Shown here piece after piece: positions 7,687 to 15,653 of a stretch of 64,000 nt of DNA. The position numbers and the translations under genes are program-made. Origin of the DNA: Caballeronia sp. NK8 (lineage in GTDB: Bacteria; Pseudomonadota; Gammaproteobacteria; Burkholderiales; Burkholderiaceae); assembly GCF_018408855.1 (NCBI RefSeq), contig NZ_AP024322.1:1612001-1676000 (forward strand), read 5' to 3'. The notes below the pieces were generated by a model. It saw only the letters and a program-made list of their open reading frames with translations, did not search any database and had not been told where the DNA came from. Within the stretch, counting starts at the first letter, position 1. The number at the start of each line of letters is the position of its first letter.

Positions 7687-8928
7687 TCACACCGCGCGCT
7701 TCAACGCCTGATCAAAATCAGCGATGAGATCGTCGGTATCCTCGATGCCCGCCGACAGCCGCAACATGCCGTCCGAAATGCCCATCGACTTGCGCACTTC
7801 GGGGCCGGCCTCGAAGAAGATCGTCGGCGCGACGGGGATGATCAGCGTGCGCGTATCGCCGAGGCCGGTCGCCTTGACCGGCAATTGCAGCGCATTGACC
7901 ACTTCGATCATGCGCTCGGCATTGCGCAACTCGAACGACAGCAGCCACGACGCGCCCTTGAACAGCGTCTGCGCGATCTCATACTGCGGATGACTCTTCA
8001 GCCCCGGATAGAACACGCGCCCGATGGCCTCGTGCCGTTCCAGAAACTGCGCGAGGGCGAGCGCGTTCTCGCTGCACTTCGCGACGCGCAGCGCGAGCGT
8101 TTCCGCGCCCATCGCGATCGAATGCGCCTGCTCCGACGACAGCGACGCGCCCATGTCGCGCAGGCCCTTCTTGCGAATCTGCAGAAGGCCTTGCTCCTTC
8201 GACGGCGAGCGCCGGTATTCATCGGCGATGTTCGGATACGCGCTCCAGTCGAACAGGCCCGTGTCCGTCACCGCGCCGCCGAGCGCCGCGCCATGCCCGG
8301 CGATGGTCTTCGTGAGCGAATTGACGACGAGACTCGCGCCGACCGTTTTCGGCCTGAACAGCGCAGGCGACGTGATCGTGTTGTCGACGACATACGCGAG
8401 CCCGCGCTCGCCGCACAGCTCGCCGATGCCCTTCAGATCGGGAATCTGCGTGCCCGGATTGGCGATGGTTTCGACGAACACCATGCGCGTGTTCGGCTTG
8501 ATCGCGTTCGCGACGTTTTCGGCGGAGGTGGCATCGACCATCGTCACTTCGATGCCGAGCGTTCGCAGCGTGCCGAAAAGGCTGTTGGTGTTGCCGAACA
8601 CGTAGCGGCTCGACACGAGATGATCGCCCGCGCGCAGCAGCGTGAGGAACACGGCAGTCAGCCCCGCCATGCCGGTGCTGAAGCAGATCGACCCGACGCC
8701 TTCTTCGAGACTCGTGATCTTGCGTTCGAGCGCGGCCGTAGTGGGCGTGCCCTGACGCGCGTAGTTGAAGCCGCCCTTCTTCGTGCCTTGGAACACGCCG
8801 ATCAGATCCTCCACGCGCTCGAATCCGTACTGGACCGATGTGTGGATCGCCTGGCGCACGCCGCCGTGCTCGACGCCGACGATTCTGTCGCCGTGAACGA
8901 TGCCTGTGGTGAAGCCTTGCTTGTCCAT
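7687..8928 (-). CDS. Cystathionine gamma-synthase family PLP-dependent enzyme
   Basis: A 413-residue member of the Cys/Met metabolism PLP enzymes (trans-sulfuration family), which catalyse gamma- or beta-replacement and elimination on homoserine esters, cystathionine or methionine. The substrate-phosphate region (YARQGTPTTAALE), the PLP-ring segment (FVETIANPGTQIPD then VVDNTITSPAL) and the PLP lysine in NSLTKTIAGHG are visible. The start at 8928 is preferred over one at 8988 because GGAGAAGGG precedes it and homology-like sequence begins there. The exact reaction (cystathionine gamma-synthase, methionine gamma-lyase-like or O-acetylhomoserine sulfhydrylase-like) cannot be decided by eye. It is transcribed away from the GST gene and followed by a terminator. 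Confidence 0.88.
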   Translation of the reverse strand: MDKQGFTTGIVHGDRIVGVEHGGVRQAIHTSVQYGFERVEDLIGVFQGTKKGGFNYARQGTPTTAALERKITSLEEGVGSICFSTGMAGLTAVFLTLLRAGDHLVSSRYVFGNTNSLFGTLRTLGIEVTMVDATSAENVANAIKPNTRMVFVETIANPGTQIPDLKGIGELCGERGLAYVVDNTITSPALFRPKTVGASLVVNSLTKTIAGHGAALGGAVTDTGLFDWSAYPNIADEYRRSPSKEQGLLQIRKKGLRDMGASLSSEQAHSIAMGAETLALRVAKCSENALALAQFLERHEAIGRVFYPGLKSHPQYEIAQTLFKGASWLLSFELRNAERMIEVVNALQLPVKATGLGDTRTLIIPVAPTIFFEAGPEVRKSMGISDGMLRLSAGIEDTDDLIADFDQALKRAV

Positions 8929-9094
8929 CCCTTCTCCGCTACGTCGAAAACGCAAAACATCGATTTTGCACGATCTGCGCCCGTTCATGGCGTTATCGCG
9001 CGACGGGAACGTGTGTTGCTCGCCGCTTCATCGAAAAAGCGCACACTCGCATGTCGCCGCGAACGCGGCATGCCCCAACCAGGAGCCCTTTCTC

Positions 9095-9817
9095 ATGGCT
9101 TACGAACTTCATTACTGGGACGGATTGCAGGGCCGCGGCGAATTCGTGCGGCTCGCGCTGGAAGATGCCGGGGCGCAGTACATCGATGTCGCGCGCGCAT
9201 CGAACGGCACGAACGCGATGATGAAAGTCCTGAACAGCAAGACCGAGGCGCATATCCCGTTCGCGCCGCCGTTCCTGAAGGACGGCGAGCTGATCGTGGC
9301 GCACGTCGCCAATATCCTTCTCTATCTCGGGCCGAAGCTCGGACTCGCGCCGAAGGACGAAGGCCTGCGCTACGTCGCGCACGGCGTGCAACTGACGATC
9401 GCCGATTTCGTGACCGAAGTGCACGACACGCATCATCCGCTCGCCACCGATCTCTACTACGAAGATCAGAAGGACGCCGCGAAAATCCGCACGCGGAGTT
9501 TTCTCGACAAGCGCGTGCCCAAGTTCATGAACTATTTCGAGCGCGTGCTGAAGCAGAATCCGCACGGCGACACGCAGATGATCGGCGATATCACGACTTA
9601 CGTGGATCTTTCGATCTTTCAGATCGTCGATGGGCTGCACTACGCCTTCCCGCGCGCGATGAAAAAGTTCGGCACGCAGTATCCGCGCGTCGCGGCGATT
9701 CACGACGCGGTGCTGCAAAGACCGAATATCGCGGCGTATGTCGATTCGCAACGGCGCATCCCCTTCAACGAATCGGGCATTTTCAGGCACTATCCCGAAC
9801 TCGATCAGGACGCGTGA
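9095..9817 (+). CDS. Glutathione S-transferase family protein
   Basis: A 240-residue protein with an N-terminal thioredoxin-like domain that opens with YELHYWDGLQGRGEFVRLAL, the GST N-terminal pattern with Tyr or Ser available for glutathione activation. The all-helical C-terminal domain carries MIGDITTYVDLSIFQIVDGL, the conserved N-capping-box region. The start at 9095 has AGGAG ten bases upstream; an upstream frame to 8900 lacks such a signal. It is 27 bp from the aldo/keto reductase gene and likely cotranscribed with it, suggesting a detoxification or redox unit. Substrate unknown. Confidence 0.9.
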   Translation: MAYELHYWDGLQGRGEFVRLALEDAGAQYIDVARASNGTNAMMKVLNSKTEAHIPFAPPFLKDGELIVAHVANILLYLGPKLGLAPKDEGLRYVAHGVQLTIADFVTEVHDTHHPLATDLYYEDQKDAAKIRTRSFLDKRVPKFMNYFERVLKQNPHGDTQMIGDITTYVDLSIFQIVDGLHYAFPRAMKKFGTQYPRVAAIHDAVLQRPNIAAYVDSQRRIPFNESGIFRHYPELDQDA

Positions 9818-9844
9818 AACCCCCACGCAAACTCAGGAGCCAGC

Positions 9845-10648
9845 ATGGTAGAAACGATTCCTTCCTTCGGTCTCGGCACGTTTCGCGTCGACGCCGCGAA
9901 GACCACGAACGCCGTAAAAAGCGCGTTGCAGATCGGCTATCGGCATATCGACACCGCGCAGTACTACAACAACGAAGCCGCCGTCGGCCAGGGCGTGCGC
10001 GAGTCGGACGTGCCGCGCGACGACATCTGGGTCACGACGAAAGTCTGGTGGGAGCGGCTTTCGCGCGATGCGCTCGTCGCAAGCCTGAAGGACAGTCACG
10101 CGAAGCTCGATATCGGCACGATCGATCTCGCGCTCGTGCACTGGCCGTCGCCCGACAGCGCGGTGCCGATCGCCGAAACGCTCGCGGCGATGCAGGAAGC
10201 GCAGAAGCTCGGGTTGATCCGTCATTTCGGCGTGTCGAACTTCACCGCGCCGCTGCTCGAAGAAGCGCTGAAGGCGCCGGGCGGCAAGGACATCGTCACG
10301 AACCAGTTCGAAGTGAGCCCGTTTCTCGCGAACCGCAAGCTCGTCGAGGCGACGCAGCAGCTCGGCGTGAAGGTGACCGCGTACATGCCGCTCGGCGAAG
10401 GCCGCGCGCATACGGACGCGACGCTCAAGGCCATTGCGGACAAACACGGCGCGACGCCCGCGCAGGTCACGTTCGCGTGGCTGCTGTCGCGCGATATCGT
10501 GGTGCTGTCGGCATCGACGAATCCGGCGCATCAGCAGGCCAACTGGGACGCGCAAAAGCTCAGGCTGGACGCCGACGACATCGCGAAAATCGATGCGCTC
10601 GACGAAGGCAAACGCCACGCGAATCCGCCGTTCGCGCCGAAGTGGTGA
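9845..10648 (+). CDS. dkgB: 2,5-diketo-D-gluconate reductase B-like aldo/keto reductase
   Basis: A 267-residue single-domain TIM-barrel NADPH-dependent reductase. The catalytic tetrad is visible: Asp and Tyr in GYRHIDTAQYYNNE, Lys in VTTKVWW and His in LVHWPSP. The length and the motifs FGVSNF and TPAQVTFAWLLSRD match DkgB (YafB), which reduces 2,5-diketo-D-gluconate, methylglyoxal and other small carbonyls in the cytoplasm. AGGAG lies 9 bases before the ATG. The gene closes a short operon with the GST gene and is followed by a good terminator. Confidence 0.9.
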   Translation: MVETIPSFGLGTFRVDAAKTTNAVKSALQIGYRHIDTAQYYNNEAAVGQGVRESDVPRDDIWVTTKVWWERLSRDALVASLKDSHAKLDIGTIDLALVHWPSPDSAVPIAETLAAMQEAQKLGLIRHFGVSNFTAPLLEEALKAPGGKDIVTNQFEVSPFLANRKLVEATQQLGVKVTAYMPLGEGRAHTDATLKAIADKHGATPAQVTFAWLLSRDIVVLSASTNPAHQQANWDAQKLRLDADDIAKIDALDEGKRHANPPFAPKW

Positions 10649-10668
10649 GGTCCGACGCAACGAACGCA

Positions 10669-10695
10669 GCCCGGCCGAGCGCGCCGGGCTTTTTT
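10669..10695 (+). terminator. Rho-independent terminator after dkgB
   Basis: GCCCGGC (10669-10675), a 7-base loop and GCCGGGC (10683-10689) form a perfect 7-bp GC stem followed by six T residues. It lies 20 bases past the dkgB stop. Confidence 0.88.
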
Positions 10696-10791
10696 GCGCC
10701 CGCCGCACGCGGGCCGCAGCGCGACGGCGCAATGCTATCCTTGCGACTCCCTTATTCCGTTTCCTTCTAAGCTTTCCACGATTTAGCAAAA

Positions 10792-12528
10792 GTGCTCTCA
10801 TTCCTGCTCAAGCTCCGTACACGCGCCCAACGGCTCTTCCGTCTGTCGGACTCGCATACGATGCTCGTCTGGGCGGTCGTCGTCGGCGTGGCCGGGGCTT
10901 TCGCGACGTCGGTCTTCCGCGAAGGCATCGAGTTGCTGCAGCGTCTTCTGGGCAATCATTCGGAAGGTCTCGTCGCGCTCGCCCGCAGCCTGCCGTGGCC
11001 CGTGCGTATCGTGCTGCCGGCGGCGGGCGGGCTCATCGCGGGCTTCTGCCTGCTGATCGCCCGCAAGCGCGCTAGCAAGAACGCCACCACGGACTACATG
11101 GAAGCCGTCACCATCGGCGATGGCGTGGTGCCCGTGTGGCAGAGCCTGTGGCGCAGCCTGTCCTCGCTCATCACGATTTCGAGCGGCGGCTCCATCGGCC
11201 GCGAAGGCTCGATGGTCCAGCTCGCCGCGCTCGTCTCATCGCTGATCGGCCGCTGGGTGCATTTCGATCCGCCGCGCCTGCGGCTGCTCGTCGCGTGCGG
11301 CGCCGCGGCCGGTATCACGTCGGCGTACAACGCGCCGATCGCCGGCGCGTTCTTCGTCACCGAACTCGTGCTCGGCTCGATGGCCATGGAAAGCTTCGGG
11401 CCGATCGTCGTGTCGTCGGTCGTCGCCAATATCACGATGCGCGAATTCGCCGGCTATCACCCGCCGTACGAGATGCCGGTCTTTCCGGCCATCACGGGCG
11501 TCGAAGTGCTGCTGTTCGTCGTGCTCGGGCTGCTGTGCGGCGTGCTCGCGCCGCATTTCCTGAGGTTGCTCGCGGCATCGAGAAAACGCTTCTCGATGCT
11601 TCCCTTGCCCTTGCCCGTGCGCCTCGCGCTGGGCGGGCTGATCGTCGGCGTGATCTCGATCTGGTGGCCCGAAGTTTGGGGCAACGGTTACGAAGTGGTG
11701 AACTCGCTGCTGCACGAGCCGTGGACTTGGGGCGCGCTCCTGACCGTGCTGGTCTTCAAGCTCATCGCGACGGCAGCCACGGCGGGCTCGGGCGCGGTGG
11801 GCGGTATTTTCACGCCGACGCTCTTCGTCGGCGCGGTACTCGGCTGCCTGTACGGCATCGGCGTGCACGCGATCTGGCCGGATCACACGTCCGCGCCCTT
11901 CGCCTACGCGATGGTCGGCATGGGGGCGTTTCTCGCCGCCGCGACGCACGCGCCGCTCATGGCGATCCTGATGATTTTCGAGATGACGCTCTCGTATCAG
12001 GTGATGCTGCCGCTGATGCTCTCGTGCGTGATCGCGTACTTCATCGCGCGCACGTCGGAGCAGACCTCCATGTACGAGGTCACGCTGCGCCGCAATCGTG
12101 AGGAGAAAGAGCGTCTGCGGCTGGCCGCGACGCAGATGCGCGAACTGGTCAAGCCCGCCGATACCGTCGTGCCGCTCACCGCGAATATCAAGGACATGAC
12201 GCGCGTGTTCCTCGAATATCCTGTGAAGTATCTCTACGTAGTCGATGAAGGCGAGCGCTTTCGCGGCGTGGTCGCACTGAAGGACATCACGTCCGACTTG
12301 CTCGACGAGCACGACACCAAAACCAAAACCGCCGCGGACTATCTCCAGCCGCAATTCGACGTGCTCACGCCCGACATGTCGCTCGGCGAGGCGCTACAAC
12401 ACTTCCTCGCGTTTCAGGGCGAGCGGTTGCCGGTGATCGAGAAAAAGACCCAGCCGCTCCTGCTCGGCGTCGTGTACAAAACCTCGCTTCTGGACGCATA
12501 CTTCCGTTTGAACCCGACTTCGCGCTGA
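10792..12528 (+). CDS. clcB: ClC-type voltage-gated chloride channel/antiporter with CBS pair
   Basis: A 578-residue ClC-family membrane protein with about ten hydrophobic segments in residues 20-440. The anion-pore motifs are visible as SGGSIGREGSMVQ (the GREGP-like selectivity segment) and GAVGGIFTPTLFVGA. The C-terminal ~130 residues look like two CBS domains (ELVKPADTVVPL and DVLTPDMSLGEALQHF), which regulate many ClC proteins. Members exchange Cl- for protons and help with acid or osmotic stress. The chosen start is GTG at 10792 and lacks a clear ribosome site, so the N-terminus is uncertain by a few residues. Confidence 0.9.
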   Translation: MLSFLLKLRTRAQRLFRLSDSHTMLVWAVVVGVAGAFATSVFREGIELLQRLLGNHSEGLVALARSLPWPVRIVLPAAGGLIAGFCLLIARKRASKNATTDYMEAVTIGDGVVPVWQSLWRSLSSLITISSGGSIGREGSMVQLAALVSSLIGRWVHFDPPRLRLLVACGAAAGITSAYNAPIAGAFFVTELVLGSMAMESFGPIVVSSVVANITMREFAGYHPPYEMPVFPAITGVEVLLFVVLGLLCGVLAPHFLRLLAASRKRFSMLPLPLPVRLALGGLIVGVISIWWPEVWGNGYEVVNSLLHEPWTWGALLTVLVFKLIATAATAGSGAVGGIFTPTLFVGAVLGCLYGIGVHAIWPDHTSAPFAYAMVGMGAFLAAATHAPLMAILMIFEMTLSYQVMLPLMLSCVIAYFIARTSEQTSMYEVTLRRNREEKERLRLAATQMRELVKPADTVVPLTANIKDMTRVFLEYPVKYLYVVDEGERFRGVVALKDITSDLLDEHDTKTKTAADYLQPQFDVLTPDMSLGEALQHFLAFQGERLPVIEKKTQPLLLGVVYKTSLLDAYFRLNPTSR

Positions 12529-12757
12529 AACTGCGCAGCCGTGCAATTTCGCGGCGCGCAACGACGCGTGCGCGCGTCTCGCGTGCGAGTCGGATCAACT
12601 TCATATTTCACTCGAAATACGTCCGCGCGACGCCCACTCGTCGCGCCCGTGTGCGCATCGTCCGAACGGAAACGCGCGCACGGCGAGCAGCTTGACGACG
12701 CATCGGCATAGGCTTTGCTTGGTGCTTCTCGCTGCTTCCGTGAGGAGGGGTTGCCCG

Positions 12758-13024
12758 ATGAAGACCTCAACGTTGTTGTCGATGGCCCTGGTTTCGGTCT
12801 CGTGCTATGCGGCGCCGCTGCACACGAGTTCGACGGATGACGCCATGGCCACCGCTGCCGCGACGCGCGCCGCGTTGCGTGTGAATGCCGCGCCTGTCTC
12901 GCCGCCCGCGCCGGAAGTCGCGGCGCAGGATCTCGATCATGCGCGCTGGCGTCACGTGCCGCTGCCGAAGTCGCGCACGCCGAGCCACGGCATGGCGAGC
13001 CAGCCGATCCAGGTGCAGACCTGA
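12758..13024 (+). CDS. Small secreted protein of unknown function
   Basis: An 88-residue product with a signal peptide (MKTSTLLSMALVSVSCYA, probable cleavage near AAP at residues 18-20). A short, Ala/Pro-rich mature part ends GMASQPIQVQT and has no recognised domain. GAGGAGGGG precedes the ATG at 12758, which makes this start much better than one at 12692. It sits 31 bp before the DUF2795 gene, so the two may be cotranscribed. Length and composition fit the many small Burkholderia periplasmic proteins of unknown role. Confidence 0.7.
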   Translation: MKTSTLLSMALVSVSCYAAPLHTSSTDDAMATAAATRAALRVNAAPVSPPAPEVAAQDLDHARWRHVPLPKSRTPSHGMASQPIQVQT

Positions 13025-13055
13025 CGCGGCCTCCTTTCACTTTCTGGACCTCGCA

Positions 13056-13298
13056 ATGACCGACACGCACGCAAAACACGCCTTGAACGACGAGCCGATC
13101 GACGATGAGATCGCTCAGGTGCTGCGCCTCGTGAAATATCCCGCGAACAAGGACGCGATCGTCGATGCGGCGCGCGAAGCGGGCGTGTCGAACGACGTGA
13201 TCACGCTGTTCGATGGCCTGCCGGAACAGGATTACAAGGACGCGGATTCGGTCGAGCAACTGTTGGGCAGCAATGGGGGACCGGGCATTTCGATTTAG
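13056..13298 (+). CDS. DUF2795 family small protein
   Basis: An 80-residue acidic cytoplasmic protein. The pattern VLRLVKYPANKDAIVDAARE followed by GVSNDVITLFDGLPEQDYKD and ADSVEQLLG matches the DUF2795 family, which has a conserved Tyr/Pro-Lys segment, an Ala-rich helix and LP-x-x-x-Y-x-x-A-x-x-V. Function is unknown; members often lie near stress or regulatory genes. The ATG at 13056 is the only sensible start. Confidence 0.82.
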   Translation: MTDTHAKHALNDEPIDDEIAQVLRLVKYPANKDAIVDAAREAGVSNDVITLFDGLPEQDYKDADSVEQLLGSNGGPGISI

Positions 13299-13771
13299 TG
13301 TGCGCGATTGTGTTGCGCGGATTCGCGCAGGTCTGACAAATCGTTATTCACCAATCACTTAGCGTGACTACGCGAGGCTTTTCAACACGACTGTCCACAG
13401 AAATTGTGGACAAGTTTCTGTTGCGGTGCAGCACCTCCCTACCTCGAAGTCGGACAACTAAGTCGTTGAAATTTAGACGTTTCAGACATGTTGTAAACGC
13501 CCCCTCGTGACCCCAGTTGTTCCCACTTCCCGGCAAAAAGGGAGCTTTTAGCGAGCAACGGACCATGCAACTCACCGAACTACAACTAACAAATCTAAGC
13601 GCCGCTGACGTGGCAAGACCCTCTCCGACAGCCCGAACGCCTCGACGTGCAGTCCGCGCGCAGCAGCACGCTCATCCATACTCCCATCGTCGTTCGCATG
13701 GCTCGCTCCGTGGTCCAGGGTTTGTCGCCTTGGACCACGAAATGCGAAGCAATGCAACTGCACGCCAAACT
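13299..13771. other. AT-richer intergenic region downstream of the hcp cassette
   Basis: No gene is supported in these 473 bases. It contains an inverted repeat TGTCCACA/TGTGGACA (13392-13399 and 13405-13412), an 11-base sequence ACTTCCCGGCA (13525-13535) that recurs at 15601-15611, and a long hairpin at 13710-13738 (GTGGTCCA/TGGACCAC with further wobble pairs) lacking a T-run. The base composition resembles the hcp cassette more than the core genome. Confidence 0.6.
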
Positions 13772-14371
13772 TTAATCGCCGAGCCAATCGTCAAGATATG
13801 AAAAGCCGACCTGGCCTTTGTTCGACATGTTCCCCATCATGAAGCCTGCTCCTGCGCCATCAACCAACCCGGCACTCTCCCCAACCAGAATGATTAGGGC
13901 GTGAGCGATGTCGAAAATAAACCACTTCCTGTGCATGAGCGCGGCTACCATTGATTCGATGTCGAAACCACCACACAGGATCAAAGAGCAACCGGCTGAA
14001 ACCAGAACCCCGGCACTCACATCCATGTACAGTGCCGGGCCTTCGAAATCGGTGTCCGCTAACTCTTTCCCGTTAAAGCCCGGCATCATCCATACGCCAC
14101 CCCGACCAAAAAAATCCGCTGTGGCGAGTGTTCCCGAAAGACTCCCACTTTTTAAAACGAACTTCGGAAGTTGGATTTGTGGGAGTCGGAGCGATGTAGG
14201 TAGGCGGGCAAACTCAACTCCGCTCCCTAAGCCACGGTAGGAAAAAGCCCATTGCTGTCCTCCGGGGGCGCGGAATGTAACGTCTCCCCCTGAAAAAAGC
14301 ATCGGCCCAACGTTTGCACCATATGCTGCTCCCGTTTTGCATTTCCACTTGCTGTCTCTAATTTCAATCAT
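13772..14371 (-). CDS. Unknown hydrophobic protein, third gene of hcp cassette (candidate effector or immunity)
   Basis: A 199-residue product not assigned to a family. The first half is soluble and beta-rich (GGQQWAFSYRGLGSGVEF). The second half has two long hydrophobic Gly/Ala-rich stretches, about residues 114-137 (DVSAGVLVSAGCSLILCGG) and 150-180 (FIFDIAHALIILVGESAGL then GAGAGFMMG), which could insert into membranes. Its ATG overlaps the DUF3592-like stop (ATGA at 14371-14368), so it is translated with hcp. A membrane-active effector carried by Hcp, or its immunity partner, are both possible; neither is shown. Confidence 0.75.
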   Translation of the reverse strand: MIEIRDSKWKCKTGAAYGANVGPMLFSGGDVTFRAPGGQQWAFSYRGLGSGVEFARLPTSLRLPQIQLPKFVLKSGSLSGTLATADFFGRGGVWMMPGFNGKELADTDFEGPALYMDVSAGVLVSAGCSLILCGGFDIESMVAALMHRKWFIFDIAHALIILVGESAGLVDGAGAGFMMGNMSNKGQVGFSYLDDWLGD

Positions 14372-14760
14372 ATTCGTTTAATTGAGCGACCTGAGATGCC
14401 GGCATACATCGCCGCAATAGCGACCACCCCTAAGATAAGTTCGAGGCCCCAAAGATTGAGAACGTCATTCAATTCAGGCTTGACGTCCGGTGCCTTCGGG
14501 TCGTAGCGAACCTCGACGGCTTCTCCGAGTGCGAAGGCTTGAAGGCGACTAACAAAAAGCGAGTAAGCGACATCGCGCTCTCCGTTGTTCACAACGAATT
14601 CCGCGAGAGCCTTATGCGGAGAATACACGTGAACAATCCGACCTTGCGCCAGCATTGAAGCGTTATAAAATTGCCAATGCATACCTCCGAATAGAGTCAA
14701 TAGGTAGATCAAAAAGCCCGCAAAGGCAAACGCCACGAAGTTAAAACGACGCGCTTTCAT
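14368..14760 (-). CDS. DUF3592-like membrane protein in hcp cassette
   Basis: A 130-residue protein with transmembrane segments near residues 7-26 and 103-122 and a small extracytoplasmic domain between them. That domain contains AQGRIVHVYSPHKALAEFVV and ALGEAVEVRYDPKAPDVKPE, the pattern of DUF3592 proteins with their conserved V-x-Y-D-P near the second helix. It is overlapped by hcp upstream (ATGA at 14760-14757) and by the unknown gene downstream. DUF3592-type genes often neighbour secreted toxins and polymorphic systems, so an immunity role is a reasonable guess. Confidence 0.8.
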   Translation of the reverse strand: MKARRFNFVAFAFAGFLIYLLTLFGGMHWQFYNASMLAQGRIVHVYSPHKALAEFVVNNGERDVAYSLFVSRLQAFALGEAVEVRYDPKAPDVKPELNDVLNLWGLELILGVVAIAAMYAGISGRSIKRI

Positions 14761-15245
14761 GCAACATCAGGGCCAAGTTTGTGCTGAGCGACGGCTGTAC
14801 CCACAGCAAGGCCATCTTTCTCCGGCGAATACTCCCACTTGAATTCCGTAAAGGACACAATCACTTCTTCGAAGTGCCCTCCAGAAAAGCCGAAAGGCTC
14901 CAATTCCATAAACATTACGTTCTTGAAGTTAATCTTCGAAAAATCGAATGGCGGCGGCGCTATCTTTCCCAGCGCCGCTGGGAGAGCTTGCGCCGTAGCG
15001 CTCCGTATGGAAAGAGTTGCGTGCTCGGCAACCTTATTCGCCAACATATGATTCAGCAAACTCACGGAAGCACGATCCACGCGATGGCCAAAACTTAAAT
15101 TGCGGACACTCGTATTCTTACCTTTTTTATCTCGGTGCGTCTTGGAGAAACGCCACTTCCAACTGATGACATTTATTTCCCCGATATGACCAGCGTCGGT
15201 TGACTCACCGGTAACATCAGTCATCTTGAACCAGATATTCGACAT
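14757..15245 (-). CDS. hcp: Orphan Hcp, type VI secretion tube protein
   Basis: A 162-residue Hcp-family protein, the hexameric ring that forms the type VI secretion tube and can carry small effectors. The N-terminus (IWFKMTDVTGESTDAGHIGE then INVISWKW) and the segments SFGHRVDRASVSLLNHMLAN and VSFTEFKWEYSPEKDG are typical. The start at 15245 follows AAGGAAAAAGGG. No other type VI structural gene lies in the window, so this is an orphan copy, presumably working with a system elsewhere. It heads a three-gene overlapping operon. Its lower GC than the flanking AsmA and DUF2795 genes suggests horizontal acquisition. Confidence 0.92.
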   Translation of the reverse strand: MSNIWFKMTDVTGESTDAGHIGEINVISWKWRFSKTHRDKKGKNTSVRNLSFGHRVDRASVSLLNHMLANKVAEHATLSIRSATAQALPAALGKIAPPPFDFSKINFKNVMFMELEPFGFSGGHFEEVIVSFTEFKWEYSPEKDGLAVGTAVAQHKLGPDVA

Positions 15246-15653
15246 CCCTTTTTCCTTTTCGCTGCTTGTTAACAAAAATATTCAGTGATGCTTATTTAGT
15301 TTCGACAAATATCGCGACTGCGAAAGAGGAAGCACGAAATTTGACAGGGCGTTGCGTTCATTCGGGCAACGCGAAGACGAGCCTGTGGATGTGTAAGACG
15401 CCCATTCAACGCACCGAGCGCGAACAAAAAACCCGGCGCGATCCGCATCACGCCGGGTTTTCTGAGCCAATTCAAGAAACTAGGTGAGTCGCCAAGCGGT
15501 TGTCCACAACCCTATCCCCTTGTACTGGGGATAAGTCATGCAAGCAATGGCGCGTCTTGAAGCGCACGCGACTTTCCCTTTGACGTCACGCACTTAGCCA
15601 ACTTCCCGGCACGTTTTCAACAGGGTGCTCCCCAATTGCTGGGGACAAGTATC
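15246..15653. other. Intergenic region upstream of hcp
   Basis: This 408-base stretch holds the hcp promoter (not pinpointed), the AsmA terminator at 15426-15461, a short palindrome GGTTGTCCACAACC (about 15498-15511), and a twice-repeated element TCCCC-n-CTGGGGAtAAGT/CTGGGGAcAAGT near 15516-15535 and 15630-15650. An 11-base ACTTCCCGGCA at 15601-15611 is identical to one at 13525-13535. No gene is supported; the short frames here cross the terminator hairpin. Confidence 0.6.
15426..15461 (-). terminator. Intrinsic terminator downstream of the AsmA-like gene
   Basis: AAAACCCGGCG (15428-15438) and CGCCGGGTTTT (15451-15461) form an 11-bp stem with a 12-base loop. On the minus strand it ends in TTTTTTG, so it should stop transcripts leaving the AsmA-like gene about 190 bases before hcp begins. 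It may work in both directions. Confidence 0.82.

Noticed and set aside
7657..10770. A 1037-codon open frame on the plus strand spanning the PLP-enzyme, GST and dkgB genes
   Set aside because: Its translation is Arg/Ala-rich without domains, and it is the complement or shifted frame of well-supported genes. GC-rich codon bias produces such long shadows.
13392..13412. DnaA-box-like TGTCCACA pair suggesting an origin
   Set aside because: No cluster of boxes, no AT-rich unwinding region and no dnaA, dnaN or parAB genes nearby; two isolated near-matches are not enough.
13348..13575. A 75-codon minus-strand frame downstream of the hcp cassette
   Set aside because: No ribosome site, no recognisable motif, and it crosses the TGTCCACA palindrome; coding potential is unsupported.
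13710..13738. Hairpin GTGGTCCA/TGGACCAC as terminator of the hcp cassette
   Set aside because: The stem is good but neither strand has a T-run after it, so I do not call it a terminator.
15282..15470. A 62-codon minus-strand frame upstream of hcp
   Set aside because: It runs through the AsmA terminator hairpin and shows no ribosome site or conserved-looking segment.
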